Below, one piece after another: positions 23,090-31,339 of a stretch of 36,581 bases of DNA. The notes beneath the pieces are model-generated. The model saw only the letters and a program-made list of their open reading frames with translations, had not been told where the DNA came from and searched no databases. Each line of letters opens with the position of its first letter. Positions within the stretch are counted from its first letter, which is position 1. The stretch is from an uncultured Porphyromonadaceae bacterium (GTDB taxonomy: Bacteria; Bacteroidota; Bacteroidia; Bacteroidales; Muribaculaceae), in the NCBI GenBank assembly GCA_947174235.1, contig CAMWID010000033.1, positions 1 to 36,581 on the forward strand, read 5' to 3'. The translations under genes were made by a program, and so were the position numbers.

Positions 23090-24460
23090 TTATTTCGAAT
23101 ATACTTTATTTCCAGCTACGTAAGTGGCATTCACACACATCCCTACACCCATTGTCTGGAGGACGAAAAGCTTCGAGAATATATCATCCGTAAAACGAAG
23201 CCGCCATTCTATAAATTCCGTGGGTTTCAGATCTACAACTGCAATATCTGCCTCATAACCGGGGGAAATGCTCCCTATCTTGTCTTCCAGACCCAAGACC
23301 TCTGCACCTCCGAGGGTCGCCATATAAAGCGAACGCAAGCCACTAAGATACCTGTCATGGAGCATCGCCACCTTATACGCGTCTCCAAGCTGTCTAAATA
23401 CGGAAAAATCCGTACCTCCTCCGACATCTGTGCCTATCCCCACCTTGCACGGACGACTTGCATCCTTTGCCTCCCAATACTTGAACTGACCGTCGCCAAG
23501 AAACAGGTTTGATGAAGGGCAATGCGCTATTCCGCAACCATGATCGTGAAGCATCTGCCATTCCTCCTCTTTCATAAGACAACAATGGGCAAAAACCGAA
23601 CGCTCCCCCAACAATCCGTTCGACGCATACACATCCGTGTAATTGGCCGCTTCAGGATAAAGCTGTCTCACCCATTCTATCTCATTCTCGGCTTCATTGA
23701 GATGGGTATGCATATATACTCCTTCCCCTTTATATTTCTGAAACAACTCTCCGGCAAGCTTCAGCTGGAGTCTGCTGCTTGTGGGGGCAAAACGCGGCAC
23801 AACAGAATACAGCTGCCTCCCACGCGAATGCCATTTTTTCAGAAGCCTCTCCGATTCTATGACCGACCCTTCCGCCGTCTTGTCTTTTAGATTATCCGGA
23901 AGATTTCTGTCCTGAAGAACTTTTCCGCAGATCGTCCGGGCGTTATAACGCTCGGATTCTTCAAAAATCGCATCTACAGATTCGGGGAATGTTGTCGCAA
24001 AGATATTTGCTGTGGTCGTACCGTTCATCAGAAGCTGGCGGAAAAATATTCTTGCCACCTCGTCAGCAAATTCTTTGTTTCTAAATTTAGCTTCTGTCGG
24101 AAATGTGTATTGATCAAGCCAGGCAAGCAATGTATCTCCGGCAGAAGCTATCATCGGGGATTGCACATAGTGAAGATGGCAATCAATAAACCCGGGCATA
24201 ATAACCGCGTCATCAAAAGTCTCGATATTTTCCACCATCGGAATACTGCCGGCTATATCGGCATAATCACCTACCGCCTCCACTTTTCCGTCTTTTATAA
24301 CCACCATGCCGTCTTTATAGTGGACTACACTTTCCGACTCTCCATACAAGAAAGGATCTTTGACAAACGACAACACCTCTCCCCTCAATGCCTTAAGGCT
24401 TCCGCCAAATTTGCTTTCCGGCGGACTATATTTAAAATTATAGAAACTGTTTTCCATCAT
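23090..24460 (-). CDS. guaD: Guanine deaminase
   Basis: GuaD converts guanine to xanthine and ammonia. The 456-residue amidohydrolase shows the metal-binding H95-x-H97 in GFIDCHLHYVQSP, the MHTHLNEAENEIEWV segment with the second catalytic His, FAHCCLMKEEEW with a further His, IAHCPSSNLFLGDGQF, and the Asp of GIGTDVGGGTDFS. The HCPSSNLFLG and GTDVGGG forms are those of guanine deaminase rather than other members. Length agrees with the family (about 440-460). Two adjacent ATG codons can serve as start. It stands alone, divergent from nothing and convergent with the DoxX-like gene. Confidence 0.92.
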   Translation of the reverse strand: MMENSFYNFKYSPPESKFGGSLKALRGEVLSFVKDPFLYGESESVVHYKDGMVVIKDGKVEAVGDYADIAGSIPMVENIETFDDAVIMPGFIDCHLHYVQSPMIASAGDTLLAWLDQYTFPTEAKFRNKEFADEVARIFFRQLLMNGTTTANIFATTFPESVDAIFEESERYNARTICGKVLQDRNLPDNLKDKTAEGSVIESERLLKKWHSRGRQLYSVVPRFAPTSSRLQLKLAGELFQKYKGEGVYMHTHLNEAENEIEWVRQLYPEAANYTDVYASNGLLGERSVFAHCCLMKEEEWQMLHDHGCGIAHCPSSNLFLGDGQFKYWEAKDASRPCKVGIGTDVGGGTDFSVFRQLGDAYKVAMLHDRYLSGLRSLYMATLGGAEVLGLEDKIGSISPGYEADIAVVDLKPTEFIEWRLRFTDDIFSKLFVLQTMGVGMCVNATYVAGNKVYSK

Positions 24461-24520
24461 GGACGTTGCTTAAACTTTTATTTTACAAGAATCATCAAGA
24501 ATTCCTAAGACGTGAGTATC

Positions 24521-24562
24521 ATAAAAACAAAACAGCCGACATACCTGTTGGCATGTCGGCTG
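24521..24562 (-). terminator. Terminator of the rplU-rpmA operon
   Basis: CAGCCGACAT (24533-24542) pairs perfectly with ATGTCGGCTG (24553-24562). Read on the minus strand, the stem is followed by TTTTGTTTTT, giving a standard intrinsic terminator 25 bases after the rpmA stop. Confidence 0.88.
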
Positions 24563-24586
24563 CGAATTTCGTCAAGCGAGCCTTGA

Positions 24587-24847
24587 TCAGTTCTGATGGG
24601 GCTCTACATTGATAAACTTGCGTCCTTCCTTACCCGTGGAGAATACTACCACTCCGTCGATAAGAGCGAAGAGAGTGTGGTCCTTACCCATTCCCACATT
24701 AAGTCCGGGATGGTGCTGTGTGCCGCGCTGACGTTTCAGGATATTGCCGGCTTTGCAGTTTGACCCACCGAAGATTTTAACACCAAGTCGTTTGCTTTCT
24801 GATTCGCGGCCGTTCTTCGAACTGCCGACACCTTTTTTATGTGCCAT
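24587..24847 (-). CDS. rpmA: 50S ribosomal protein L27
   Basis: L27 reaches the peptidyl-transferase centre through its flexible N-terminus. The 86-residue protein has the conserved [20 protein letters not shown] start, the [11 protein letters not shown] loop and the C-terminal [13 protein letters not shown]. It starts directly with MAHKK and lacks the cleavable N-terminal extension found in Firmicutes. It follows rplU by 18 bases, the nearly universal order. Confidence 0.98.
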   Translation of the reverse strand: MAHKKGVGSSKNGRESESKRLGVKIFGGSNCKAGNILKRQRGTQHHPGLNVGMGKDHTLFALIDGVVVFSTGKEGRKFINVEPHQN

Positions 24848-24865
24848 ATCTGATGAGTTGTTTTT

Positions 24866-25186
24866 TTACTTTTCTATTGATTTTACCAATACTTTGGTGA
24901 ACTGCTGGCGATGTCCGTTTTTACGACGGTAGCCTTTGCGACGTTTCTTCTTGAAAACAATCACTTTCTCACCTTTTACGAGCGGAACGAGAACCTCGCA
25001 ATTCACTTTTGCCCCTTCAACGGCAGGAGCACCGACTTTGACGTCGCCGTCGGCATCAAGAAGAAGCACTTTGTCAAATGCGACTGCATCGCCTTCTTTT
25101 ACTTCCTCGCCGAGGTGGTGGACATAAAGGAACTTCCCTTCTTCAGCCTTAAACTGCTGTCCTTTGATTTCTACAATTGCGTACAT
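24866..25186 (-). CDS. rplU: 50S ribosomal protein L21
   Basis: L21 binds 23S rRNA domain V. The 106-residue protein has the family start [18 protein letters not shown], the [15 protein letters not shown] strand pair, and the very basic [17 protein letters not shown] rRNA-binding segment. It is the first gene of the rplU-rpmA pair and has a clear promoter and an about 85-nt leader with a perfect small hairpin just before the start codon. Confidence 0.98.
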   Translation of the reverse strand: MYAIVEIKGQQFKAEEGKFLYVHHLGEEVKEGDAVAFDKVLLLDADGDVKVGAPAVEGAKVNCEVLVPLVKGEKVIVFKKKRRKGYRRKNGHRQQFTKVLVKSIEK

Positions 25187-25195
25187 TTACTGTGT

Positions 25196-25216
25196 AATAA
25201 TTGAATGTCAATTATT
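25196..25216 (-). promoter_or_regulatory. Leader hairpin ahead of rplU
   Basis: AATAATTGA (25196-25204) pairs perfectly with TCAATTATT (25208-25216) around a 3-base loop, 10 bases before the rplU start codon. It lies inside the predicted leader (start near 25270) and could shape translation initiation. Ribosomal-protein leaders often carry autoregulatory structures, but this one matches none I know. Confidence 0.35.
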
Positions 25217-25275
25217 TCCGTTGGGCGGAGGTTTTATCTTCCTCTCTTTTTATGCCTTGGCGGAATTTGCGACCA

Positions 25276-25307
25276 CAAAATTACAAAAAATTTATTTACA
25301 AGCCAAA
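25276..25307 (-). promoter_or_regulatory. Promoter for rplU-rpmA
   Basis: On the minus strand TTTG (25304-25307), 20 bases, then TAATTTTG (25276-25283) match the whole Bacteroidetes pattern. The expected start near 25270 leaves a leader of about 85 nt. Confidence 0.7.
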
Positions 25308-25424
25308 GATTTATCTTCATTTTATCAACTTTTTCAACTTTTGAATGTTTCCCTGCTATCTGAATCCTGAATCCATGACCGACATCACCATTTAAAGAAC
25401 ATTTCAGCAACACGCTTTTACTCG

Positions 25425-25440
25425 GTTGACAAAAGTCAAC
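25425..25440. promoter_or_regulatory. Palindrome GTTGAC-N4-GTCAAC, candidate operator of the oxalate genes
   Basis: The 16-base palindrome with two 6-base arms has the form TTGAC-N4-GTCAA, close to binding sites of the Crp/Fnr superfamily (for FNR: TTGAT-N4-ATCAA). It lies about 130 bases before the frc start. The nearest -7-like sequence is AATATTTG at 25482-25489, one base off consensus. If used, that puts the palindrome centre near -62, a known activating position for such factors. The rest of the 25187-25569 gap holds the rplU promoter and A/T-rich sequence. Confidence 0.45.
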
Positions 25441-25569
25441 TAAAACAATTCGTGAGGTGTTATTATATCAAATTCTGTACAAATATTTGCACTTAAGGAC
25501 AATTCTGTGTAATAACAAATGCATTATTTGCAACTGTAAAATTATTTTGACAACTTAATTATTAAAACT

Positions 25570-26877
25570 ATGAACACAGCACCTCTTCAAGGAATAAAGG
25601 TGGTAGACTTTACCGAGGTTCAGTCCGGACCGTCATGCACACAGATGCTCGCATGGCTCGGCGCCGAAGTGATCAAGATCGAACGCCCGGGCGTGGGTGA
25701 CGCCACACGCAAGGAACTACAATTCAACCCCGACCTGCCAAGTTATTATTTCCTTCAGCTCAACTCTGATAAAAAGTCAATCTCTCTTGACGCCAAAACT
25801 CCTGACGGCAAGGAAATCCTTACCAAACTTATCAAAGAAGCCGATATTTTTGTAGAGAACCTTCATCCCGGAGCCATGGATAAGTTAGGCTTCAGCTGGG
25901 AAGTGGTTCACGAACTGAATCCAAAATGCATATACGGCACGATAAAAGGATTCCCCCTTTCTTCAAAATATAAAGACCTGAAAGCATACGAACCGATCGC
26001 ACAGGTGACCGCAGCGGCAGCATCCACAACCGGATGGTATGACGGCGATTATGACATTCCCACACAAAGTGGCGCCGCGCTCGGTGATTCAAACACCGGA
26101 ATGCATCTCCTTATCGGACTCCTCGCGGCACTCCAGCAGCGCAACAAGACGGGCGAAGGTTGTTTCGTATATCAATCTATGCACAATGCATGTCTTAACC
26201 TGTGCAGGATCAAGACCCGCGACCAGCTTACGCTTGACAAAATAGGATATCTGTCACAGTTCCCTCAATATCCTGACGGCAAATTTGGTGATTGCGTGCC
26301 ACGTTCCGGAAATATCGAAGGCGGAGGGGTGCTCGGATGGACTTATAAATGCAAACCCGCCGGAGGATACGACTCCGAAGTGGACGCCAACAATTATGTC
26401 TACATCATTCTGCAACGGGAGCCTAAGAACTTTGAACTCGCCTGCAAAGGACTTGGTTTCGAGGACTGGCTCACCAATCCGGATTTCAACACCGCCGACG
26501 CCCGGGACCGCCATAAGCCGGAGATTTACAAAAGGATCGGCGAATGGACTGCCGACAAAACAAAATTTGAAGTGGTAGAGATCCTCAGTAAATTCGGTGT
26601 TCCGGTAGGTCCTGTCTTATCTACGAAAGAGGTGATGACAGATCAGTCCCTATATGACGGCAACACTCTCGTGACAATAAAACAGGGTGGCGAGATAGGT
26701 GACTTCGTGACTGTAGGATGTCCGTTTACAATGAGTAATTTCCAGCCTTCCTACGGACCATGTCCCGAACTCGGCGGCAACACTGCCGAAATATTGAAAG
26801 ACCTCGGATATTCTGACCAGCAGATCGATGAATTCGCTAAAAACGGAACCACCGCTCCTGTCAACAAAAAAATTTAA
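25570..26877 (+). CDS. frc: Formyl-CoA:oxalate CoA-transferase
   Basis: Frc moves CoA from formyl-CoA to oxalate, making oxalyl-CoA for Oxc. The 435-residue class III CoA-transferase shows the N-terminal LQGIKVVDFTEVQSGPSCTQ, KIERPGVGDATR, and the catalytic aspartate in ALGDSNTGMH (Asp173, aligned by eye with Asp169 of the Oxalobacter enzyme). It also has a GGG-containing mobile loop (IEGGGVLGW, about 250-258). Length matches Frc (about 428). It is followed after 39 bases by oxc, which confirms specificity for oxalate over the many related CoA-transferases. Confidence 0.94.
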   Translation: MNTAPLQGIKVVDFTEVQSGPSCTQMLAWLGAEVIKIERPGVGDATRKELQFNPDLPSYYFLQLNSDKKSISLDAKTPDGKEILTKLIKEADIFVENLHPGAMDKLGFSWEVVHELNPKCIYGTIKGFPLSSKYKDLKAYEPIAQVTAAAASTTGWYDGDYDIPTQSGAALGDSNTGMHLLIGLLAALQQRNKTGEGCFVYQSMHNACLNLCRIKTRDQLTLDKIGYLSQFPQYPDGKFGDCVPRSGNIEGGGVLGWTYKCKPAGGYDSEVDANNYVYIILQREPKNFELACKGLGFEDWLTNPDFNTADARDRHKPEIYKRIGEWTADKTKFEVVEILSKFGVPVGPVLSTKEVMTDQSLYDGNTLVTIKQGGEIGDFVTVGCPFTMSNFQPSYGPCPELGGNTAEILKDLGYSDQQIDEFAKNGTTAPVNKKI

Positions 26878-26916
26878 TATAACCCCTCAGTTCAATAACC
26901 TATTAATATTTTGATT

Positions 26917-28668
26917 ATGGACACTTCTAATAATCCGGCTTGTGGATGTCAGCCCAAGCAGCCTCCACATTTCCCAGAACAAGTAACGGGGATGTATATA
27001 CTTGCGAAGGCTCTCAAGAATGTAGGGATTGACAACGTATACGGACTCGTCGGTATCCCCGTCACGGAAGCGGCATATCTGATCCAGGGACAAGGAATCA
27101 GGTTCGTGGGGTTCCGCCATGAACAGCAGGCGGGAATGGCGGCTGCAACCGAAGGGTATCTCACAGGCAAGCCCGGCGTGCTCCTGACTGTATCATCCCT
27201 CGGATTTATGAACGGCCTTACCGCGACGGCAAACGCTACGGTCAACTGTTACCCGATGATACAGATCTCGGGAGCAAGCGATGCAGCTATGGTCGACATG
27301 AACATGGGAACGTATGAACAGCTTGATCAATTCAATACTGCGAAGCCTCTTGTAAAAGCGGTGTTCAGATGCACTTACGCCAAAGATATACCTGCCGCTG
27401 TATATCGTGCCTATAGGGCTGCCGTTTCGGGACGTCCGGGCGGTGTATACATCGACATGACTACTCCGGCGCTTGGAGAAGTGATGAACCGGGAGGATGC
27501 CGAAAAACTGTTCTACACTCCAGTCGACATCTATTCTCCTGTCGCGCCGAACCAATCTTCCGTTGACCGTGCCGTACAGATACTCACCTCCGCAAAGAGA
27601 CCCGCCATCCTGTTAGGAAAAGGCGCCGCGTATGCGAGACTTGAAGACAAGATAAAGACTCTTGTGGAAACTTACAATATCCCCTATCTCCCCATGTCGA
27701 TGGCTAAGGGACTTATGCCCGACGACGGTCCGTTGAGTGCTTTGTCATGCAGATCAACTATAATGAAGGAGGCGGATGTGGTGATGGTGGTCGGCGCACG
27801 CCTGAACTGGATGCTTTCTTTTGGAAAAGGGAAATGGAATCCTTCTATAAAGTTTATCCAACTCGACGTGGAGCCTCAGGAAATAGATGTCAATGTACCT
27901 GTGGCGGCTCCTGTTGTCGGAGATCTGAACCTCTCAATGGAAGCCATCCTCAATGCACTCGAAGGGAAAAAGATGAGCACGGATCCATCATGGGTGCCGT
28001 CTCTGGAGTCTGAGGCAAACGAGAAAGACGAAAAATTCGCCACCAGGATCGAACAGGCAAAGGGGCTGCTGCCTATGCATCATTGGACCGCCCTCGGTGT
28101 CATCAAGCCGATAATTGAGGCAAATCCTGACGTGATTCTCATAAATGAGGGGGCAAACACTCTCGACGACACCCGCGACGCAATAAACATGTCTCGTCCG
28201 CGACACCGTGTGGACTGCGCCACTTGGGCGATAATGGGCATGGGTATGGGATCCGCTGTCGGAGCCGCCGTGGCAACCGGAAAATCTGTAGTAGCGATCG
28301 AAGGCGACTCTGCATTCGGCTTCTCCGGAATGGATTTCTCCACTATATGTCGGTTCAACCTTCCTGTGACTGTCGTAATATTCAACAATGGAGGAATCTA
28401 TAACGGAATTGGAACTCCTCTTGACAAGACCGACGATCCTGCCCCCACTACCCTTGATATACGCGCGCGCTATGACAAACTCGGCGATGCATTTGGAGCC
28501 ACCACCTATTATGTACAGAAACCGGAAGAACTGTCAGAGGCTCTTAAGGCAGCGATAAAGAACAGAAGGCCATGCCTGATCGACGTGCAGCTGGCTGCAG
28601 ATTCGGGAAAGGAATCAGGTCATATCGGATACCTTAACCCGGCACCGCTCCAGACTATCACTGTATAA
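26917..28668 (+). CDS. oxc: Oxalyl-CoA decarboxylase
   Basis: Oxc is a thiamine-diphosphate enzyme that splits oxalyl-CoA to formyl-CoA and CO2. The ATG at 26917 starts a 583-residue protein; the frame two codons earlier begins with TTG and is not needed. It has a 20-residue N-terminal extension with Cys9 and Cys11, the catalytic Glu69 in FRHEQQAG, the middle nucleotide-binding domain, and the ThDP site from EGDSAFGFSGMD to VVIFNNGGIYNG. The NNGGIY motif, rather than that of acetolactate synthase, fits Oxc. The usual DYEEMDQ region reads TYEQLDQ. It works with Frc next door in a cycle where formyl-CoA is regenerated. Confidence 0.94.
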   Translation: MDTSNNPACGCQPKQPPHFPEQVTGMYILAKALKNVGIDNVYGLVGIPVTEAAYLIQGQGIRFVGFRHEQQAGMAAATEGYLTGKPGVLLTVSSLGFMNGLTATANATVNCYPMIQISGASDAAMVDMNMGTYEQLDQFNTAKPLVKAVFRCTYAKDIPAAVYRAYRAAVSGRPGGVYIDMTTPALGEVMNREDAEKLFYTPVDIYSPVAPNQSSVDRAVQILTSAKRPAILLGKGAAYARLEDKIKTLVETYNIPYLPMSMAKGLMPDDGPLSALSCRSTIMKEADVVMVVGARLNWMLSFGKGKWNPSIKFIQLDVEPQEIDVNVPVAAPVVGDLNLSMEAILNALEGKKMSTDPSWVPSLESEANEKDEKFATRIEQAKGLLPMHHWTALGVIKPIIEANPDVILINEGANTLDDTRDAINMSRPRHRVDCATWAIMGMGMGSAVGAAVATGKSVVAIEGDSAFGFSGMDFSTICRFNLPVTVVIFNNGGIYNGIGTPLDKTDDPAPTTLDIRARYDKLGDAFGATTYYVQKPEELSEALKAAIKNRRPCLIDVQLAADSGKESGHIGYLNPAPLQTITV

Positions 28669-28676
28669 AATTTCCA

Positions 28677-28728
28677 CCGGTTTTTTGGCCATGACACGAA
28701 TTTTTTTGGATAATGGCTAAAAAACCGG
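28677..28728 (+). terminator. Hairpin between oxc and the carrier gene
   Basis: CCGGTTTTTTGGCCAT (28677-28692) pairs with ATGGCTAAAAAACCGG (28713-28728) along 16 pairs with one G-U, loop of 20 bases. It sits eight bases after the oxc stop. It may weaken or process the message so that the carrier is made at a lower level than the enzymes. No T-run follows. Confidence 0.45.
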
Positions 28729-28759
28729 CTTTATAAATTCTTTATTAAAAATCATCTTT

Positions 28760-29764
28760 ATGGAACACATAATCCTTTATGCCATTGTCCCGATCATTGT
28801 TGTGATGCTGGCAGGTTATATTTCCGGGAAAAAGGGGATTTTCAACGGCGACGATTCCAAGAAATTCAATAAGGTTGTACTGGATTATGCGTTGCCCGCA
28901 GCCCTTTTCGTGTCAATCGTGCAGTCAACACGTGAGATGCTTGCCAAAGATATAAAGCTTTCATTGATATCTCTCGTAGGTATAATGTTCTGCTTCATGC
29001 TGGTATATTACGTGTTCAAGTTATTCAAGAAAAACACCGGCGCTGACGCTGCCGTATCCGCCCTCATCAGCGGATCTCCGACAATAGGGTTCCTCGGCTT
29101 CGCCGTCCTCGAGCCTATTTTCGGAACTACCCCGAGCGTGGCGCTTGTAGTGGCGATCGTCAGCATCGTTGTGAACGCCGTCGGCATTCCTGTGGGGCTT
29201 TCTTTAATGAACGCCTCGCTTGAAAAACAGGAACTCGCCGCCACTGTATCCTCCGGTGGCGTGGCGGTGGCAAAAAAGAAACGTCCCAGCGCGTGGCTTC
29301 CGGTGATCCATGCTCTTGAGCAACCGGTGGCGTGGGCGCCGATATTGGCTGTCATATGGGTGCTGGTCGGGATTCCATGGCCTAAATGGGCAAGTCCGTC
29401 ATTTGACCTGATAAAAGGAGCCAACGCATCTCTCGCCGTTTTCTCTGCCGGCATAACTTTGTCATCTATCAAGGTCGACATTAACTGGCAGGCTGTCCTC
29501 GGATCCATACTTAAGATGGTTGTGATGCCAGCAGTGCTGCTCGCCCTCGGATTGATCTTCCATATGGATCCGCTCAATCTTAAGATGCTCGTTGTGGCAG
29601 GTGCCCTGCCTCCGGCATTCTCGGGAATTATAATCGCCGACGAGTATGACACCTACGTCGCCACAGGTACATCGTCGCTGACATTGTCTGTAATCCTGTT
29701 TATCGGGTTCTGCCCGCTCTGGATATGGATCACCGATCTCTTCCTGCATTCCGCCGTGGCGTGA
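28760..29764 (+). CDS. AEC-family carrier, probable oxalate/formate transporter
   Basis: The 334-residue integral membrane protein has about ten hydrophobic helices in two groups of five (residues 4-20 to 165 and 185 to 330) around a central basic loop (KKKRPSA). It contains the PxxxxFSGIIIADEYD segment and the SGSPTIGFLG loop of the auxin efflux carrier (AEC) superfamily. In E. coli the AEC protein YfdV is encoded beside frc and oxc homologues, and here the carrier follows oxc by 91 bases. Import of oxalate, or exchange with formate, is therefore the likely job, though the substrate is inference. No OxlT-type antiporter is in the window. Confidence 0.85.
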   Translation: MEHIILYAIVPIIVVMLAGYISGKKGIFNGDDSKKFNKVVLDYALPAALFVSIVQSTREMLAKDIKLSLISLVGIMFCFMLVYYVFKLFKKNTGADAAVSALISGSPTIGFLGFAVLEPIFGTTPSVALVVAIVSIVVNAVGIPVGLSLMNASLEKQELAATVSSGGVAVAKKKRPSAWLPVIHALEQPVAWAPILAVIWVLVGIPWPKWASPSFDLIKGANASLAVFSAGITLSSIKVDINWQAVLGSILKMVVMPAVLLALGLIFHMDPLNLKMLVVAGALPPAFSGIIIADEYDTYVATGTSSLTLSVILFIGFCPLWIWITDLFLHSAVA

Positions 29765-29797
29765 CCGGAATAATCAGGATAGCAGGAGACAGAAAAC

Positions 29798-29844
29798 CAA
29801 ACCGCACGATAAAAGCATGCAACAGACTTTTATCGTGCGGTTTG
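29798..29844. terminator. Bidirectional terminator of the oxalate cassette
   Basis: 29798-29815 is exactly complementary to 29827-29844 (18 pairs, core CCGCACGATAAAAG), with an 11-base loop and T-rich sequence on either side. It separates the plus-strand oxalate genes from the convergent envelope operon. Confidence 0.85.
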
Positions 29845-29866
29845 ATTTGGTATCCCAGGTATAGTA

Positions 29867-30805
29867 TCAAGATCTACTTCCTGGCACGTCGCCCTCCTTA
29901 CTTGACATGGAAGATTCCGCCGGGTTCTCCGAAGCTCCGTCCGGAGCCGGATCATGAACGGGCAGAGAATCCTTATCCGGATCCTGTATGACCGTTTCTT
30001 TCTTCTTTGTATTTATCGGAATGGTATAGATCAATGAGAATGTCGCACTTAGCGGGGTGGTTCCATAACCCGGTATGAACCATGGGGTAGAATTGCTCCC
30101 TTTACTCACTTTCCCTTTTATTTTGTAGCGTGCGCTCCATCCCATGGAAATATTTTTCCAAAGTTTCACTTTGATGCCGCCAAGCACTTCTCCGTAAACT
30201 GCATGTGCCCTCTGTCCGGTAATGGAGAATCTGTTGGTCTGATCCCAGTATGATGAATTTATATCAATGTCTGTGATATCATATCTGAACGATGTGAAGC
30301 CACCTCGCAAACCCAAATACACCTGATAGTCGGGATCACTTTTATACAGAAAATTGTAATTGATTCCTATTTTGCCATAAAAAGACGGCTTACCCTTGTA
30401 ATGAAAATTTCCATCCTCAGGACGGTTGTCGGCAAAACCTATACCCATTTCCACGACAGGCTCAAACCAGTTGTGGAGAGAAAGCGACGCCCATAGGTCG
30501 AAGCTGGCATGTTTCTGTCCGGCAAGCAACATCACGCCATCAAAAAAATTTACTCCCACACTGGCAGAATGTAAAAGAGGATAGACAGGACCGGATTTAG
30601 CCTTGGTGACTGTGTCAAGGTCAGCGAGAAACAAGACAGGTTCGTCAAGCGGGTTTCCATGCTTGTCGTAATAATGAAGCACCGGCTGACGAGGTTTCGT
30701 GGGGTCATTGTCTACCGGGGTAATCTTTTTCTGAGCCATCGCAGACATTGACGGCAACGACAATATAGCCGCCGACAGGATCAGAATCTTTATAATCTTT
30801 TTCAT
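29867..30805 (-). CDS. DUF6048-like outer-membrane protein
   Basis: The 312-residue protein has a signal peptide (about 1-24, ending AMAQ), a short proline/lysine linker, then a chain of alternating strands typical of an eight-stranded barrel (from about 85 to 275; for example ASFDLWASLSLH, YKIKGKV). A charged, disordered C-terminal tail (about 277-312) follows. The family name is given from memory of Bacteroides gene pairs in which such a protein follows a small lipoprotein like the one upstream. Function unknown. It is the last gene of the minus-strand run and ends just before the terminator at 29798-29844. Confidence 0.68.
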   Translation of the reverse strand: MKKIIKILILSAAILSLPSMSAMAQKKITPVDNDPTKPRQPVLHYYDKHGNPLDEPVLFLADLDTVTKAKSGPVYPLLHSASVGVNFFDGVMLLAGQKHASFDLWASLSLHNWFEPVVEMGIGFADNRPEDGNFHYKGKPSFYGKIGINYNFLYKSDPDYQVYLGLRGGFTSFRYDITDIDINSSYWDQTNRFSITGQRAHAVYGEVLGGIKVKLWKNISMGWSARYKIKGKVSKGSNSTPWFIPGYGTTPLSATFSLIYTIPINTKKKETVIQDPDKDSLPVHDPAPDGASENPAESSMSSKEGDVPGSRS

Positions 30806-30808
30806 ATC

Positions 30809-31339
30809 CTACTCCTCCCCTTCTGACGACACCCGGAAATATATCCGCAGATTCTCGGTGCTTACGTTAGTGATCTGTCCAGAGGGACACGTCACGGAAT
30901 CTATGACGTGACGGGTGGTCAGGATCGTGTCCATGTTGTAATAATACACCGCCCCGCAGGCTGCAGATACAAACCACGGCTGTATTTCATACCTGAATGT
31001 GATAGTATCGGCTATCCCGTATCTTCCAAGCAATCCCGAAAGATATTTTATCACATATTTCGTCTCCCCTTCGTCTATACGGAAAGGAAGATAGGATTGC
31101 GACAATCCTCTTACAGAGTCGTGCAGCACGCTGTCACCCGGAGCGCCTATTCCATAGATCGATATGGAGTCAAGAGTGATCTGCTGTGGAAGTTCGGCGG
31201 AACTGTAGAATCCCGCAAGCGGCAATGAGTTCTTGTTGTCAAGACACTCGTCGCTCGAACAGGCAGCTCCGGCAAACATGACCGACATCAAAACAGGTGC
31301 CGCAAGCCTCGTTATTTTTTGTTTTATTGACTTGGTCAT
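30809..31339 (-). CDS. DUF6452-like lipoprotein
   Basis: The 176-residue protein has a signal peptide with a lipobox-like AGAAC ending at Cys27, then CSSDECLDNKNSLPLAGFYSS. That opening is characteristic of a small Bacteroidales family of unknown function that I know as DUF6452. Three more cysteines are present. The gene begins one base inside the glycosyltransferase stop codon (TAATG type junction) and ends three bases before the beta-barrel gene, so the three are translated in tandem. An outer-membrane lipoprotein partnering the barrel is inference. Confidence 0.7.
   Translation of the reverse strand: MTKSIKQKITRLAAPVLMSVMFAGAACSSDECLDNKNSLPLAGFYSSAELPQQITLDSISIYGIGAPGDSVLHDSVRGLSQSYLPFRIDEGETKYVIKYLSGLLGRYGIADTITFRYEIQPWFVSAACGAVYYYNMDTILTTRHVIDSVTCPSGQITNVSTENLRIYFRVSSEGEE

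Noticed and set aside
26911..26916. TTG start of oxc two codons before the ATG
   Set aside because: The ATG at 26917 is adequate and ATG is the normal start; the two extra residues add nothing.
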